Notes: generated from the letters alone by a model not told the origin. A stretch of 64,000 nt of DNA from Ureibacillus chungkukjangi (GCF_003217295.1 NZ_QJTJ01000009.1:1-64000); one strand, 5' to 3'; numbered from the stretch's first letter, positions 45,255-54,647 are shown. Made by a program: numbers and translations.

Positions 45255-46327
45255 AATCACTCGTTCAAGCTACTGTTGCAATCATAGTTGTCTGTGCTCT
45301 CCTATTCTTTGTAGCAGATCGATTAGAATCAGCTGGTTCTGCCGGTAGTAAAGATACGATTACTGTCTATAACTGGGGCGAATATATCGATCCCGAACTA
45401 ATTGATCAATTCACAGAGGAAACAGGCATCAAAGTCATATACGAAACCTTCGACTCAAACGAAGCCATGATGACCAAGGTCGAACAAGGCGGTTCTGCTT
45501 ATGATATAGCTGTTCCATCTGAATATATGGTTGAGATGATGAAGGAAAAGAACTTACTTTTACCGATTGATCACTCTAAGCTGCCGAATTTACAAAATAT
45601 CGATCCTTACTTTCTTGACTTAGCTTTTGACCCTGGAAACGAGTTTACTATTCCCTACTTCTGGGGAACAGTTGGTATTGTTTATAATCCAAGCTTAGTT
45701 GCAGATCATTTAGACTTTACATCCTGGGAGGATCTTTGGGATCCATCGCTTAAGGATAAAGTATTTTTAGTTGATGGTGCACGTGAAGTAATTGGGATGG
45801 GCCTTAACTCATTAGGTGAATCACTTAATGCAAAAGACGATGCCCTTCTTCGCCAAGCAACTGATAAGCTAATCACTCTATCGCCAAATATTAAGGCCAT
45901 TATCGGGGATGAAATTACACCACTGATGATCAACGACGAAGCAACGGTTGCCCTTACTTGGTCTGGGCAGGCAGCTGATATGATGTGGGAAAATGAAGAG
46001 CTAGATTTTGCTGTTCCTGAGGAAGGCTCTAATTTATGGTTTGATAGTTTCGTTATTCCAAAAACAGCAGCGAATATAGATGGTGCCCATGCCTTTATCA
46101 ATTTCATGCTAGATGCGGAAGTGTCTGCACAGAACAATGATTATGTTGGCTACTCTACTCCTAATGCTGCTGCTATGGAATTAATGGATCCAGAGGTAAT
46201 AGAAGATGAACGCTTCTACCCTGACGAAGAACTTAGAGATAATCTAGAGGTTTACGAAAATCTAGGCCTTCAATGGATTGGTAAGTATAATGAATATTTC
46301 TTGGAATTTAAAATGAGTATACGATAA
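45251..46327 (+). CDS. potD: Spermidine/putrescine-binding protein, membrane-anchored
   Basis: This 358-residue polyamine-binding protein has the PotD opening ITVYNWGEYIDPELIDQFTEETGIKVIYETFDSNE at residue 37 onward. FTIPYFWGTVGIVYN, TSWEDLWDP and GYSTPNAAA are further family blocks. The N-terminal hydrophobic segment (about 5-23) ends in VVCALLFFVADRLESAG. The only Cys is inside the helix without a good lipobox or early signal-peptide cleavage site, so it is probably held by an uncleaved membrane anchor. GCAGGTCAGGAGG lies just before the ATG. Last gene of the operon. Confidence 0.93.
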   Translation: MKSLVQATVAIIVVCALLFFVADRLESAGSAGSKDTITVYNWGEYIDPELIDQFTEETGIKVIYETFDSNEAMMTKVEQGGSAYDIAVPSEYMVEMMKEKNLLLPIDHSKLPNLQNIDPYFLDLAFDPGNEFTIPYFWGTVGIVYNPSLVADHLDFTSWEDLWDPSLKDKVFLVDGAREVIGMGLNSLGESLNAKDDALLRQATDKLITLSPNIKAIIGDEITPLMINDEATVALTWSGQAADMMWENEELDFAVPEEGSNLWFDSFVIPKTAANIDGAHAFINFMLDAEVSAQNNDYVGYSTPNAAAMELMDPEVIEDERFYPDEELRDNLEVYENLGLQWIGKYNEYFLEFKMSIR

Positions 46328-46332
46328 CCTTG

Positions 46333-46378
46333 TTTTTTTAGCCGATGACATTCTTTAAGAATCTCATCGGCTTTTCTT
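46333..46378 (+). terminator. Terminator of the pot operon
   Basis: AGCCGATGA (46340-46348) pairs with TCATCGGCT (46363-46371), with inner TTCTT/AAGAA pairing and TTTTCTTT after it. It is 12 bases past the potD stop. Confidence 0.9.
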
Positions 46379-46494
46379 TCGAATTTCAGCCTAAAGCCAC
46401 TAGTTAAATCTAGTTAATCAATATACAATATGATAAGCTTTTATATACGAAATAATTTCTTTATGGGGGATATTTAAGGGGAAGGTGGACTGCA

Positions 46495-47700
46495 ATGTCA
46501 CAGAAAAAGAAGAAATTAGCCTTATCGATTTTGATGCTTAACATGTTTATAACCATGGGTGGTGTAGGGATTGTTATTCCCGTATTGCCTACCTACCTTC
46601 AGATTTTCGGGGTTGGCGGAGAAGTATACGGTACTTTAATTGCAATATTTGCATTTGCACAGTTCTTATTTTCCCCTCTTGCCGGAGGTTTATCAGATCG
46701 CTATGGCCGTAAATTATTTATCATCGGTGGACTGATTGTTTATGGAATTTCACAGATTATATTTGGGTTAGCTACGGATGTATGGGTTTTATATCTTGGT
46801 CGTTTTTTAAGTGGGTTCGGAGCTGCCTTTATCATGACTACTGTCATGGCTTATGTGGCAGATATCACAACAATTGAAGAACGCGGAAAAGGGATGGGCT
46901 TAATCGGAGCTGCTATTTCTCTTGGATTTATGATAGGACCTGGTTTGGGTGGATTTTTAGCAACTGTTAATATACATTTCCCATTCTTTTTAGCAGGTGG
47001 CGTATCTTTAATAGCTGCACTTCTTTCCTTTATTGTTTTACCAAATGTTAAACCGCATTTGAATGAGGCTACAAAACATGTACCTCGAGAAAAACTTTTA
47101 AAGCAATTAGTTCGTTCAGTTAAAACACCTTATTTTGTTATTTTAATTGTTGTATTTACATTTAACTTTGGAATTTCAAACTTCCAGTCGACATTATCGA
47201 TGTTTTTAACTTATAAATTTGATTATACCGCTACATATATCGCTATTGTTATTACGGTTGGTGGATTTGCTGGTGTAGTTCTACAAATGTTTATTATCGA
47301 TAAATTATTTAGACGCTTCGGTGAGATGAAGGTTATTTTAGTGAACCTATTAGTTGCAGCCATTACAATGGTTTTAATGATTTTTGTAAGTGGTTTCTTC
47401 GTTATCCTAACAATTGCCACTCTATTCCAAGTTGCAGGAGTATTTATTCGCCCAGCCGTAAACACATTGATTTCCAAATTTGCTGGTAACGAGCAAGGCT
47501 ATGCAGCGGGAATGAATAATGCTTACATGAGCTTAGGTAACATGATTGGCCCAGCACTTGCCGGTGTACTATTAGAATGGCATTTATCTATACCATTTGC
47601 ATTTGGTGCAGTTATATTATTAGGCTGCTTCGGATTAGCCCTGGGTTGGACACAAAAAAAAGCGCCACACCTAATGCATCCAACAGTCGAAGGAAAATAA
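46495..47700 (+). CDS. MFS multidrug exporter, NorA/Bmr-like
   Basis: This 401-residue twelve-helix DHA1 transporter contains GIVIPVLPTYLQIFG (helix 1 motif D1), LAGGLSDRYGRKLFIIGG (motif A) and LGFMIGPGLGGFLA (antiporter motif C), placing it with proton-coupled drug exporters such as NorA/Bmr and TetA-like proteins. Conserved Arg in YLGRFLSGFGAAF (motif B) is present. ATG preceded by GGGAAGGTGG. It is a single gene with its own terminator. Substrate range cannot be read from the sequence. Confidence 0.88.
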   Translation: MSQKKKKLALSILMLNMFITMGGVGIVIPVLPTYLQIFGVGGEVYGTLIAIFAFAQFLFSPLAGGLSDRYGRKLFIIGGLIVYGISQIIFGLATDVWVLYLGRFLSGFGAAFIMTTVMAYVADITTIEERGKGMGLIGAAISLGFMIGPGLGGFLATVNIHFPFFLAGGVSLIAALLSFIVLPNVKPHLNEATKHVPREKLLKQLVRSVKTPYFVILIVVFTFNFGISNFQSTLSMFLTYKFDYTATYIAIVITVGGFAGVVLQMFIIDKLFRRFGEMKVILVNLLVAAITMVLMIFVSGFFVILTIATLFQVAGVFIRPAVNTLISKFAGNEQGYAAGMNNAYMSLGNMIGPALAGVLLEWHLSIPFAFGAVILLGCFGLALGWTQKKAPHLMHPTVEGK

Positions 47701-47742
47701 AAATGGAAATGTCCCTTCTACAGGGCATTTCCATTTTTTTAT
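47699..47742. terminator. Bidirectional terminator between the MFS exporter and dapL
   Basis: AAATGGAAATG near 47701 pairs with CATTTCCATTT ending near 47737, with an inner CCC/GGG pair. A and T runs on both sides serve two convergent genes. Confidence 0.9.
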
Positions 47743-48860
47743 GATACGCTGCGAATAAATTGCTCCACGAATTTCGTATTAAAGGCTAATAGCTCTTCAT
47801 CCGGGTTAATTTTCGCATGATGTAAACCATATTCACAATTAGCACCTGTCCAAAACATCGCGCCTGGTATTCCTTTTAGGAAGTAACCAAAATCTTCACC
47901 AGTCATTGCTGCTGGACATTCATATGCAGTTGCTCCTTCAAATTCTTGCGCAAAATCTAATAGCTTTTTGGCAGCTTCAGCGTCATTATTAACCTCATAA
48001 TACATAGCGCCATAATCAATGTGAATTTCGCATTCAAAGGAGGCTTCAATGCCTGAGCAAATTGCTTCAATTCGCTTTTTCACATCAGCCATCGCCTCGG
48101 CATTAAGTGTACGAATTGTTCCTTCCAATCTTGCATTTTCCGCAATGATATTTTGAACTGTTCCAGAAGTCAGCTTGCCGACTGTCACTACAGCGCTATC
48201 CATTGGATTTACATTACGACTGACAATCGTTTGTAATTGTAGGATTAAATTTGCCGCAGCAACTGTCATATCCCTCGTTTTATGAGGATATGCAGCATGT
48301 CCACCCAATCCTTTCAAATCGATAAAAAGCTCGGATGTATTGGCAAATAATAAACCAGCACGTGTTGCCACCGTTCCTACAGGGTATTCAGGGGCAACAT
48401 GCAATGCATACATTTCAGTTGGTAAAAGATCTGGGCGTTCTGCTCTTAACCAATTGACCATTGGTTCAGCACCACCTGGTCCTTCCTCTGCCGGCTGGAA
48501 GTACACGATTACATTTTGTATTGGCTGTGTATTCGCTAATGCCTCTACTAAGCCAAGAGCGATCGTCATATGGCAATCATGGCCACAAGCATGCATATTC
48601 CCTTCATGGGTAGATGAAAAAGGTAGACCTGTTTCCTCAACAATAGGCAACCCATCAATATCTGAACGCCAACCAATTGTTTTAGATGGATTACTGCCTT
48701 CAATTTTCACCACAATACCTGTTTTCCAGGTTGTCACACTTAAATGCTCTTGTGGAAATTGAGAGATTTTATCTAACAGATACTTTTGAGTCTTGAATTC
48801 TTTGAATCCTAACTCAGGTATTTGATGTAGCTCTCTACGAATTTGAATAAGTGTATCCAT
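47739..48860 (-). CDS. dapL: N-acetyldiaminopimelate deacetylase
   Basis: This 373-residue M20 amidohydrolase removes acetyl from N-acetyl-LL-diaminopimelate in the acetylase branch of lysine/mDAP synthesis. Metal-ligand motifs are HACGHDCHM (about 90-98), [14 protein letters not shown] (about 125-138) and the C-terminal [18 protein letters not shown]. Dimerisation domain in the middle. It is the counterpart of B. subtilis ykuR. It follows dapH by 12 bases, forming a two-gene unit; the product feeds peptidoglycan as well as lysine. Confidence 0.93.
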   Translation of the reverse strand: MDTLIQIRRELHQIPELGFKEFKTQKYLLDKISQFPQEHLSVTTWKTGIVVKIEGSNPSKTIGWRSDIDGLPIVEETGLPFSSTHEGNMHACGHDCHMTIALGLVEALANTQPIQNVIVYFQPAEEGPGGAEPMVNWLRAERPDLLPTEMYALHVAPEYPVGTVATRAGLLFANTSELFIDLKGLGGHAAYPHKTRDMTVAAANLILQLQTIVSRNVNPMDSAVVTVGKLTSGTVQNIIAENARLEGTIRTLNAEAMADVKKRIEAICSGIEASFECEIHIDYGAMYYEVNNDAEAAKKLLDFAQEFEGATAYECPAAMTGEDFGYFLKGIPGAMFWTGANCEYGLHHAKINPDEELLAFNTKFVEQFIRSVS

Positions 48861-48872
48861 CCTAACACCTTC

Positions 48873-49589
48873 TTAAATATTTCTTAGAGCATCAATGATT
48901 TCAGTTTTTGACTTTGTTTTTTCATCTAATGTTTTTAAAACACGTGCAGGAACTCCACCTACAACTGTGTATGGTTCAACATCGCTAATTACGATAGCAC
49001 CTGCTGCTACAACAGCACCTTGACCTACACGTACACCTTCTAAAACTACAGCGTTAGCACCAATTACTACGTCATCTTCAATGATAACTGGAGTTGCTGA
49101 AGGTGGCTCGATTACACCTGCAAGAACAGTTCCTGCTCCAATGTGGCAGCTTTTACCAACAGTTGCACGACCGCCTAATACAGCTCCCATATCGATCATT
49201 GTTTTTTCGCCGATTTCTGCACCGATATTAATAATAGAACCCATCATAATAACCGCGTTATCACCAATAGTTACTTGGTCACGAATAATTGCACCTGGCT
49301 CAATACGTGCATTTTGATATTTTAAATCTAGTAAAGGTACACCAGAATTACGACGATCATTTTCAATTACATAGTCAGCAATTTGGCTACCATGCTCTTT
49401 TAAGCTCGCTTCGATTTCGCTCCACTCACCGAAAACTACTGCGCTATTTCCTTCACCGAAAACCTTAGAATTTTCTCCATATGATAAAGAAGCAACACCT
49501 TCACCTTTTACATACACTTTCACCGGTGTTACCTTTTTAGAATCTGAAATAAATTGAATAATTTCTTGTGCATTTAATTTGTTAGTCAT
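48873..49589 (-). CDS. dapH: Tetrahydrodipicolinate N-acetyltransferase
   Basis: This 238-residue left-handed beta-helix acetyltransferase acylates tetrahydrodipicolinate with acetyl-CoA. A hexapeptide-repeat region occupies about residues 90-210 ([22 protein letters not shown] and onward; [21 protein letters not shown]). A DUF-like N-terminal alpha/beta domain precedes it. It matches B. subtilis ykuQ. An AAGGAGA-type site lies ahead of the ATG. The flavodoxin genes ykuNOP that lie between ccpC and ykuQ in B. subtilis are absent here. Confidence 0.94.
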   Translation of the reverse strand: MTNKLNAQEIIQFISDSKKVTPVKVYVKGEGVASLSYGENSKVFGEGNSAVVFGEWSEIEASLKEHGSQIADYVIENDRRNSGVPLLDLKYQNARIEPGAIIRDQVTIGDNAVIMMGSIINIGAEIGEKTMIDMGAVLGGRATVGKSCHIGAGTVLAGVIEPPSATPVIIEDDVVIGANAVVLEGVRVGQGAVVAAGAIVISDVEPYTVVGGVPARVLKTLDEKTKSKTEIIDALRNI

Positions 49590-49695
49590 TGTTAAATCTC
49601 CTTATCTATGTAAAATTAACTCACATATTTGATTGTACTAAATTTTCTAATAAATAGCACGTATAATTGACTGGTTTCTATTAAGTAATTATACA

Positions 49696-50586
49696 TTACT
49701 TCGTATAATCATAAAGACAACTTGCATGCTGTGTTACGACATTCATAAAGGCAGAAACCTGTCTTAACTCAAAGGAGGAGTCATAGCCTATCAACCAAGT
49801 ATCCCGAGTTAAGCCTGTATCTTTTTCATTTTGAGTTAATGGGATTTTATTAACCTCTTCTTCCCCATTTAAAGTAATGGAAGGTAAAATTGCATAACCT
49901 ATACCGTTCATGGCCATTTGTTTACATGTTTCAATTTGATCTACAATGATTTGCCTTTTCGGATTGGAGGAGAAATGACGCTGCCACCAAAGCTGAATCT
50001 CCTGGTAATAGTTTGAATCACTTTTAAATTGAATAAAGGGTCTATCCGTTGTCAAAATATCATCTATATTTTCAATTTCCTTATCTACGAGGTACATCAT
50101 ATCTCTAAATAAATGAACTTTTTTCCCCTTCCATTCAACCTGACCACGCACAATTCCAACGTGTGCCTCACCCTCATATAATGCTTTGACAATTTCAGAG
50201 CTCCATCCTGTAATAAGTGAAATTTTGGCATCAGGGTAAATTGTGACAAACTCCTTTAAAACTTTAGGAAGCCAATTTTGCCCCACGATTGAAGCACAGG
50301 CAATTTTCAATGTACCATGTACTTTCTCATTTAATGCTTGGATTGTATCAAAAATTTGTTCTTTTCTACTAATGGTTTCAGTTGCATATTGAATGACAAG
50401 TTCTCCAGCAGGTGTTGGCGTCAGTCCTTTTTGCGAGCGAATAAATAGCTGGGCACCCCAATCCTTTTCTATGGATTGCAGTCTTTGGGAGAGTGCTGGC
50501 TGAGTCAGGAATAATCGCTCCGCCGCTTTTCTCATATTCTTCTCTTCTGCTAGAATTTTAATAATTTCTGCCTCTGTTGCAGTCAT
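49696..50586 (-). CDS. ccpC: LysR-family regulator, CcpC-like
   Basis: This 296-residue regulator has an N-terminal winged HTH (about 3-62, with MRKAAERLFLTQPALSQRLQSIEKDWGAQLFIRS) and a C-terminal periplasmic-binding-like effector domain (about 90-290). In B. subtilis the gene at this position (ykuM) is ccpC, which represses citB and citZ and responds to citrate. I assign the name on synteny with darB (ykuL) on one side and dapH (ykuQ) on the other; its targets here are not visible. It is single and follows darB after a terminator. Confidence 0.75.
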   Translation of the reverse strand: MTATEAEIIKILAEEKNMRKAAERLFLTQPALSQRLQSIEKDWGAQLFIRSQKGLTPTPAGELVIQYATETISRKEQIFDTIQALNEKVHGTLKIACASIVGQNWLPKVLKEFVTIYPDAKISLITGWSSEIVKALYEGEAHVGIVRGQVEWKGKKVHLFRDMMYLVDKEIENIDDILTTDRPFIQFKSDSNYYQEIQLWWQRHFSSNPKRQIIVDQIETCKQMAMNGIGYAILPSITLNGEEEVNKIPLTQNEKDTGLTRDTWLIGYDSSFELRQVSAFMNVVTQHASCLYDYTK

Positions 50587-50616
50587 TTAACTCTCCCCCT
50601 TATTTTTCTTAAGTGT

Positions 50617-50652
50617 AAAAAACGACAAAACCCATTTGCGGATTTTGTCGAG
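50617..50652 (-). terminator. Terminator of darB
   Basis: CGACAAAACCC (50623-50633) pairs with G-ATTTTGTCG (50641-50650) around ATTTGCG, with a minus-strand T run from the A residues at 50617-50622. Confidence 0.85.
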
Positions 50653-50672
50653 TTTTTTAACAATCTATTCTA

Positions 50673-51116
50673 TTAATCTTCTACTTGATAAATATATTTT
50701 TTTAACTGCTTTAAAATTACACGACGCGTTAAAATGCCGACAAATGTTCCCTCATCGTCAACAACACATAAAAAGGCATGGTTAATGACTAAATCCAATG
50801 CTTTTTGGAACGTATCAGTAATTTTTAAAAACGTAACATCCCGGTCCATGCAATCATCAACTTTGATATTTCCTAATTTTTCATATTCAATTCGTTCTAA
50901 ACCCAGGATGGATTCTGTTATCATTTTACTGCTTAAAAGTCCATGTAAACGATACTTGATATCCAATACTGGTACAGAAGAATAACCTGTTTTTGTTAAG
51001 ACGAGTAAAGCATGTTCTGCACTATTGCCAATTTGTACATGGGCAACTTTTTCCGATGAAATGATAAAGTCACTAATTGGCGTCTCTAATAATGCTCTTG
51101 TATTTGTTGAAATCAT
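50673..51116 (-). CDS. darB: CBS-domain c-di-AMP receptor DarB/CbpB
   Basis: This 147-residue protein consists of two CBS motifs (about 10-65 and 80-140, with GYSSVPVLDIKYRLHGLLSSKMI and FLCVVDDEGTFVGILTRRVILKQL). It is the counterpart of B. subtilis YkuL, shown to bind c-di-AMP and, in the apo form, to act on the (p)ppGpp synthetase Rel. That mechanism is family knowledge. It is upstream of ccpC as in B. subtilis. Confidence 0.88.
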   Translation of the reverse strand: MISTNTRALLETPISDFIISSEKVAHVQIGNSAEHALLVLTKTGYSSVPVLDIKYRLHGLLSSKMITESILGLERIEYEKLGNIKVDDCMDRDVTFLKITDTFQKALDLVINHAFLCVVDDEGTFVGILTRRVILKQLKKYIYQVED

Positions 51117-51261
51117 GACCTTCTACTCCTTTGCCTGTCAATAACTTTTGTAACAGGAAAACTACAATCTCCTTATATCATATCACAATTTGTTCACAAT
51201 TGACCATGATATAAGCCGGTATTTTTGAGTAGAAGGATGATTTCAAAAAAATTTTCACATA

Positions 51262-51501
51262 CTAATATCCATAAATTGACCAATAATAAAAGATAATTAT
51301 TCCAGTAAATAAACCGAAAATAAGATACATAATTATGATCGGGTTCATCGCCACTGGATGGTCTCTGACAATTTTGCTAATCGGTACGTCCGCAGCTGAT
51401 TCACGGTGTTTAACCTTTTTCATAACACCAGCGGTTAGAAAGTACGAGATAGCAACAATGATGATGCCAGTAATAATAGTGGGCACAGTCCACATTCCCA
51501 T
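51262..51501 (-). CDS. Small membrane protein of unknown function
   Basis: This is a 79-residue protein with two hydrophobic segments (about 5-27 and 53-75) flanking a charged loop KKVKHRESAADVPISKIVRDHP. Both ends are short, so it is a helical hairpin. AAAAGGAGGTG lies directly ahead of the ATG. It stands alone between darB and fadH. I do not recognise a named family. Confidence 0.75.
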   Translation of the reverse strand: MGMWTVPTIITGIIIVAISYFLTAGVMKKVKHRESAADVPISKIVRDHPVAMNPIIIMYLIFGLFTGIIIFYYWSIYGY

Positions 51502-51631
51502 AATTACACCTCCTTTTTTTCATATAAAGAAAGTGTAATTAGTATGCAACTAACCCTCATAGGTATTCTGTTTTATAGTGAAATGCCAAGATTTACTTAA
51601 GGATTTTTGTTCTAATTATTTGGAGAAAAAA

Positions 51632-52399
51632 TCAAAACGGATATGGGTTTAACCATTGTCCACCATCAAGTGTCACACATTCCCCATTCATATAAGAAGC
51701 CTTGTTGGACATAATAAATGTAGCAAGTTCTGCAATTTCCTCCGGTGTTCCAAGTCGCTTTAATGGTACCGAATTCAACGTTCGTTTAGCCTGTTCCTCC
51801 GACTCCCAAAGCTTGCCCGCTCCACCTGTTCTTTCAATCGGACCTGGGGCGATTGCATTAACTCGAATGCCATATTGATTTCCCCATTCTACAGCTAAAG
51901 TACGTGTCAATGATAAAACACCAGCTTTCGCTGCAGCAGAATGTACGACACCAGCACCAGCACCCCATGCATAAGTCGCCACCATATTCACGATTTTTCC
52001 TTTGATTCCATTTTCAATCCAGTACTTTCCAACCTCAGATGAACAATAGAACGTTCCATTTAAAACAATGTCGATAACTGCTTTCCATCCATTAGGCGAA
52101 AGCTTTTCAGCCGCCACAATAAAGTTACCTGCTGCGTTATTTACTAGTCCATCAATTTTCCCGAATTTCTCTACTGTAAACTGAACCATAGCCTTCACAT
52201 GCTCAACTTCACGTACATCCATCTGGAAAATTTCAATACTATCTCCAAAAGCTGCGATTTCTTCCTTCGCATTTTGTAAGCGCTCTCTATCACGACCAGT
52301 AATTACCACATTTGCCCCTTCTTTGACAAACTGCTTTGCCATAGCCAGTCCCATCCCACTAGAACCACCAGTAACAATAATTGTCTCACTCTTCAACAT
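51632..52399 (-). CDS. fadH: 2,4-dienoyl-CoA reductase (SDR family)
   Basis: This 255-residue short-chain dehydrogenase handles unsaturated fatty acyl-CoA during beta-oxidation. NAD(P) motif VTGGSSGMGLAMAKQ (about 9-23), VNNAAGNF and the altered active-site segment ATYAWGAGAGVVHSAAAKAG are the same as in B. subtilis FadH (YkuF), together with the ending GGQWLNPYPF. GGGGGAA before the ATG. A palindromic operator-like site lies about 20 bases upstream. Confidence 0.92.
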   Translation of the reverse strand: MLKSETIIVTGGSSGMGLAMAKQFVKEGANVVITGRDRERLQNAKEEIAAFGDSIEIFQMDVREVEHVKAMVQFTVEKFGKIDGLVNNAAGNFIVAAEKLSPNGWKAVIDIVLNGTFYCSSEVGKYWIENGIKGKIVNMVATYAWGAGAGVVHSAAAKAGVLSLTRTLAVEWGNQYGIRVNAIAPGPIERTGGAGKLWESEEQAKRTLNSVPLKRLGTPEEIAELATFIMSNKASYMNGECVTLDGGQWLNPYPF

Positions 52400-52419
52400 G
52401 AAAATTCCCCCTACCCCTT

Positions 52420-52437
52420 AATGAATGTTCATTCACT
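52420..52437. promoter_or_regulatory. TetR-type operator upstream of fadH (FadR-like)
   Basis: AATGAATGTTCATTCACT is a near-perfect palindrome (TGAATG-TT-CATTCA) 21 bases upstream of the fadH start. Half-sites equal those of the Bacillus FadR box (TGAATGA...TCATTCA), but the central spacing here is shorter, so the true regulator may be another TetR-family protein. Confidence 0.55.
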
Positions 52438-52439
52438 TT

Positions 52440-52786
52440 TCATCTTACTATAAATTTACAACTCTGTCACTTTAGTTTTCAGAATTTAAAGATAAGTGAT
52501 TTTGTGAATGTGGTGTTGGAAGAAGTTGATCGTAGCTAGCTGAAGTGACAATTACAAATGGGATTGGGAGTTTAATAGGGTTATTGTCCACGAGGGGGGC
52601 GTGGACTGAGTATCTTAGGTTTGTTTATTGGGGGTGGATTTTGGTAGCTTTTATTTAACTTTTGGTATATATGGTGAATTATTTTATCTTATGTTCCCAG
52701 TGATGCTGTTTTTGGATGTTTTGGGGAACTGACACACTTTCTCCCTTCCCGATAACGCTGCTTAGGCTGGTTTCGGGGCATGCACA
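52440..52786. other. G/T-rich interval with a G-loop hairpin, no gene
   Basis: Roughly 350 bases between fadH and the terminator of the GGDEF-EAL gene. No credible ORF. GTCCACG (52586-52592) pairs perfectly with CGTGGAC (52600-52606) around a loop AGGGGGG. Much of the plus strand is rich in G and T, unlike neighbouring intergenic DNA. Confidence 0.5.
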
Positions 52787-52827
52787 AAAAAACCAACAAA
52801 TTCTACTTACATAAAATTTGCTGGCTG
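52787..52827 (-). terminator. Terminator of the GGDEF-EAL gene
   Basis: On the minus strand, AGCCAGCAAATT pairs with AATTTGTTGGTT (12 pairs, two of them G-T), followed by seven T. It lies just after the stop codon. Confidence 0.85.
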
Positions 52828-52830
52828 CTT

Positions 52831-54483
52831 TTATTTTACTAGATATTTTTCTACTATTTCTGCTACAGGAAGAGGTTTGTTGTATAGGTAGCCCTGTCCT
52901 TTTTTACATTGATGCAGCTTCAGGAAGTTTTCTTGCGAGATTTCCTCTACCCCTTCTGCGATTACATCCATTTCTAGGTTTTGAGAAAGGGCAATAATGG
53001 CTTTTACGATCGCTTCATTTTTATCATCCTTATTCAAATCGGCGATAAAGGATTGGTCGATTTTGATGATGTCAATTGGGTATTTTTTCAGATAACTTAA
53101 AGATGAATAGCCTGTCCCAAAATCGTCCACAGAAACGAAGACACCTAATGCTTTGAGGTTTTTTAAGATGCTTTCCGTTTCATCGACATTTACCATTGAG
53201 CTTTCCGTAATCTCCAGTTCAATGTAACGTGGCTCAACATTGTATTTTAGAATGATTCGTTTAACCTTCTCGGCAAAGTTTTCTTGTTTGAATTGCTTTG
53301 GTGAGATATTGACAGCAATTCGAACAGGTCTGTACCCCTTTGACTTCCATTCCTGCTGGTATCTGCAAACCTGATTTAAAACCCACTCGCCAATTTGGAT
53401 AATCAAGCCTGAAGATTCCGCAATTGGGATAAATTGTGATGGAGGCACGAAGCCAAACTTTGGATTATTCCATCTTATTAATGCTTCAAAGCTATCAATT
53501 TCATATGTATCAAAATCAATTTGTGGCTGCAAATGTATCGATAGTTCATTAAACTCGATTGCTCTTCTTAAATGAGCTTCCATTAGCACTTCATTTTGGA
53601 AGGTATGACTCATTTCCTCACGATAAAATCGGAAATGTGCACGACCATGTTTTTTTACATAGAATAAGGCCTGTTCCGCCTGGTGTAATAAAGTCTCTAA
53701 ATCACGGCAATCATCTGCTGCAATTGTTGAAATGCCTATAGAGCATGTCACAAAGTACTCATGTACATCTATCAAAAATGGCTCCTTAAGCTGCTCGTAA
53801 ATTCTATTAACTACAAGCTCTACCTCTTCACGAAGGGTATGGCGTACTAGAAATACAAACTCATCTCCACTATAGTGGAAAAGCTCACACGACTTACTGC
53901 CAACCAGATAAAAGCGTTCACTGATTTTTTTGATCATCTCATCCGCTTTTTGCTTACCTAGTGATTCATTGTATTTTTTAAAACGATCTAAATCCACTAG
54001 TAAAAAAGAAATTTGACGAGAATCATTATAATTTTGATAATGCTCAGACCATTTAATATTTAAAGCTCTTTTATTTAATAGACCTGTATTTTCATTTTGA
54101 AATGTATAAAGACTATAGGAATTCTTGTCCTCATTTACTTTCTTCAAAATTAACGCATAATATTTTTCCTTGTTATTAACAATTGGTTGAATATAAATTG
54201 AAACTTGCTTTGAAGGATTCTCTATGGAAATAAATTCGACTTCTTCCTTTGGATATTGGAGCAATTCCACCAAGTTCGGCCAGTTTAACCATTGAAAAAA
54301 CGCACTTGCATCCATTCCTTTAAAAAATGGTACAGGAGAAAGAATTTGAGCATTTGAGTTAATCATCTCTACAGTAAATTTTCCTTCATTCTGTGCTTTT
54401 AAAATGACAACAGAATCAAATGGATTTAGTTTCATGATATCTTGCAGGTAGTTTTCAAACTCCATTGTTGGAAAAGTAATCAT
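52831..54483 (-). CDS. c-di-GMP signalling protein with degenerate GGDEF and intact EAL domain
   Basis: This 550-residue cytoplasmic protein has an N-terminal PAS-like sensor (about 1-130), a GGDEF domain (about 135-290) whose active-site loop reads YSGDEFVFL in place of GGDEF, and an EAL domain (about 300-550). EAL signatures are intact: FEALIRW, NISPKQF, EITES, DDFGTGYSSLSYLKKYPIDIIKIDQSFI and AEGVE. It is thus most likely a phosphodiesterase with a reduced or regulatory GGDEF part. I chose ATG 54483 because GGAGG lies 5 bases upstream; the ATG at 54495 overlaps that site. No membrane segments. Monocistronic. Confidence 0.9.
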   Translation of the reverse strand: MITFPTMEFENYLQDIMKLNPFDSVVILKAQNEGKFTVEMINSNAQILSPVPFFKGMDASAFFQWLNWPNLVELLQYPKEEVEFISIENPSKQVSIYIQPIVNNKEKYYALILKKVNEDKNSYSLYTFQNENTGLLNKRALNIKWSEHYQNYNDSRQISFLLVDLDRFKKYNESLGKQKADEMIKKISERFYLVGSKSCELFHYSGDEFVFLVRHTLREEVELVVNRIYEQLKEPFLIDVHEYFVTCSIGISTIAADDCRDLETLLHQAEQALFYVKKHGRAHFRFYREEMSHTFQNEVLMEAHLRRAIEFNELSIHLQPQIDFDTYEIDSFEALIRWNNPKFGFVPPSQFIPIAESSGLIIQIGEWVLNQVCRYQQEWKSKGYRPVRIAVNISPKQFKQENFAEKVKRIILKYNVEPRYIELEITESSMVNVDETESILKNLKALGVFVSVDDFGTGYSSLSYLKKYPIDIIKIDQSFIADLNKDDKNEAIVKAIIALSQNLEMDVIAEGVEEISQENFLKLHQCKKGQGYLYNKPLPVAEIVEKYLVK

Positions 54484-54647
54484 ATTATCCTCCATTAGAT
54501 AAAGACGTGATGCAAAAATAAATATAGTTATATTATAACACTATAATCCATTAAATATCGATATTTCCATCTAATTGTAGGACAAATGTACAACTAAATC
54601 AACTTTTCGTTAAATTTTTATTTTTAAATAAGGAAAAATGCCCATAA

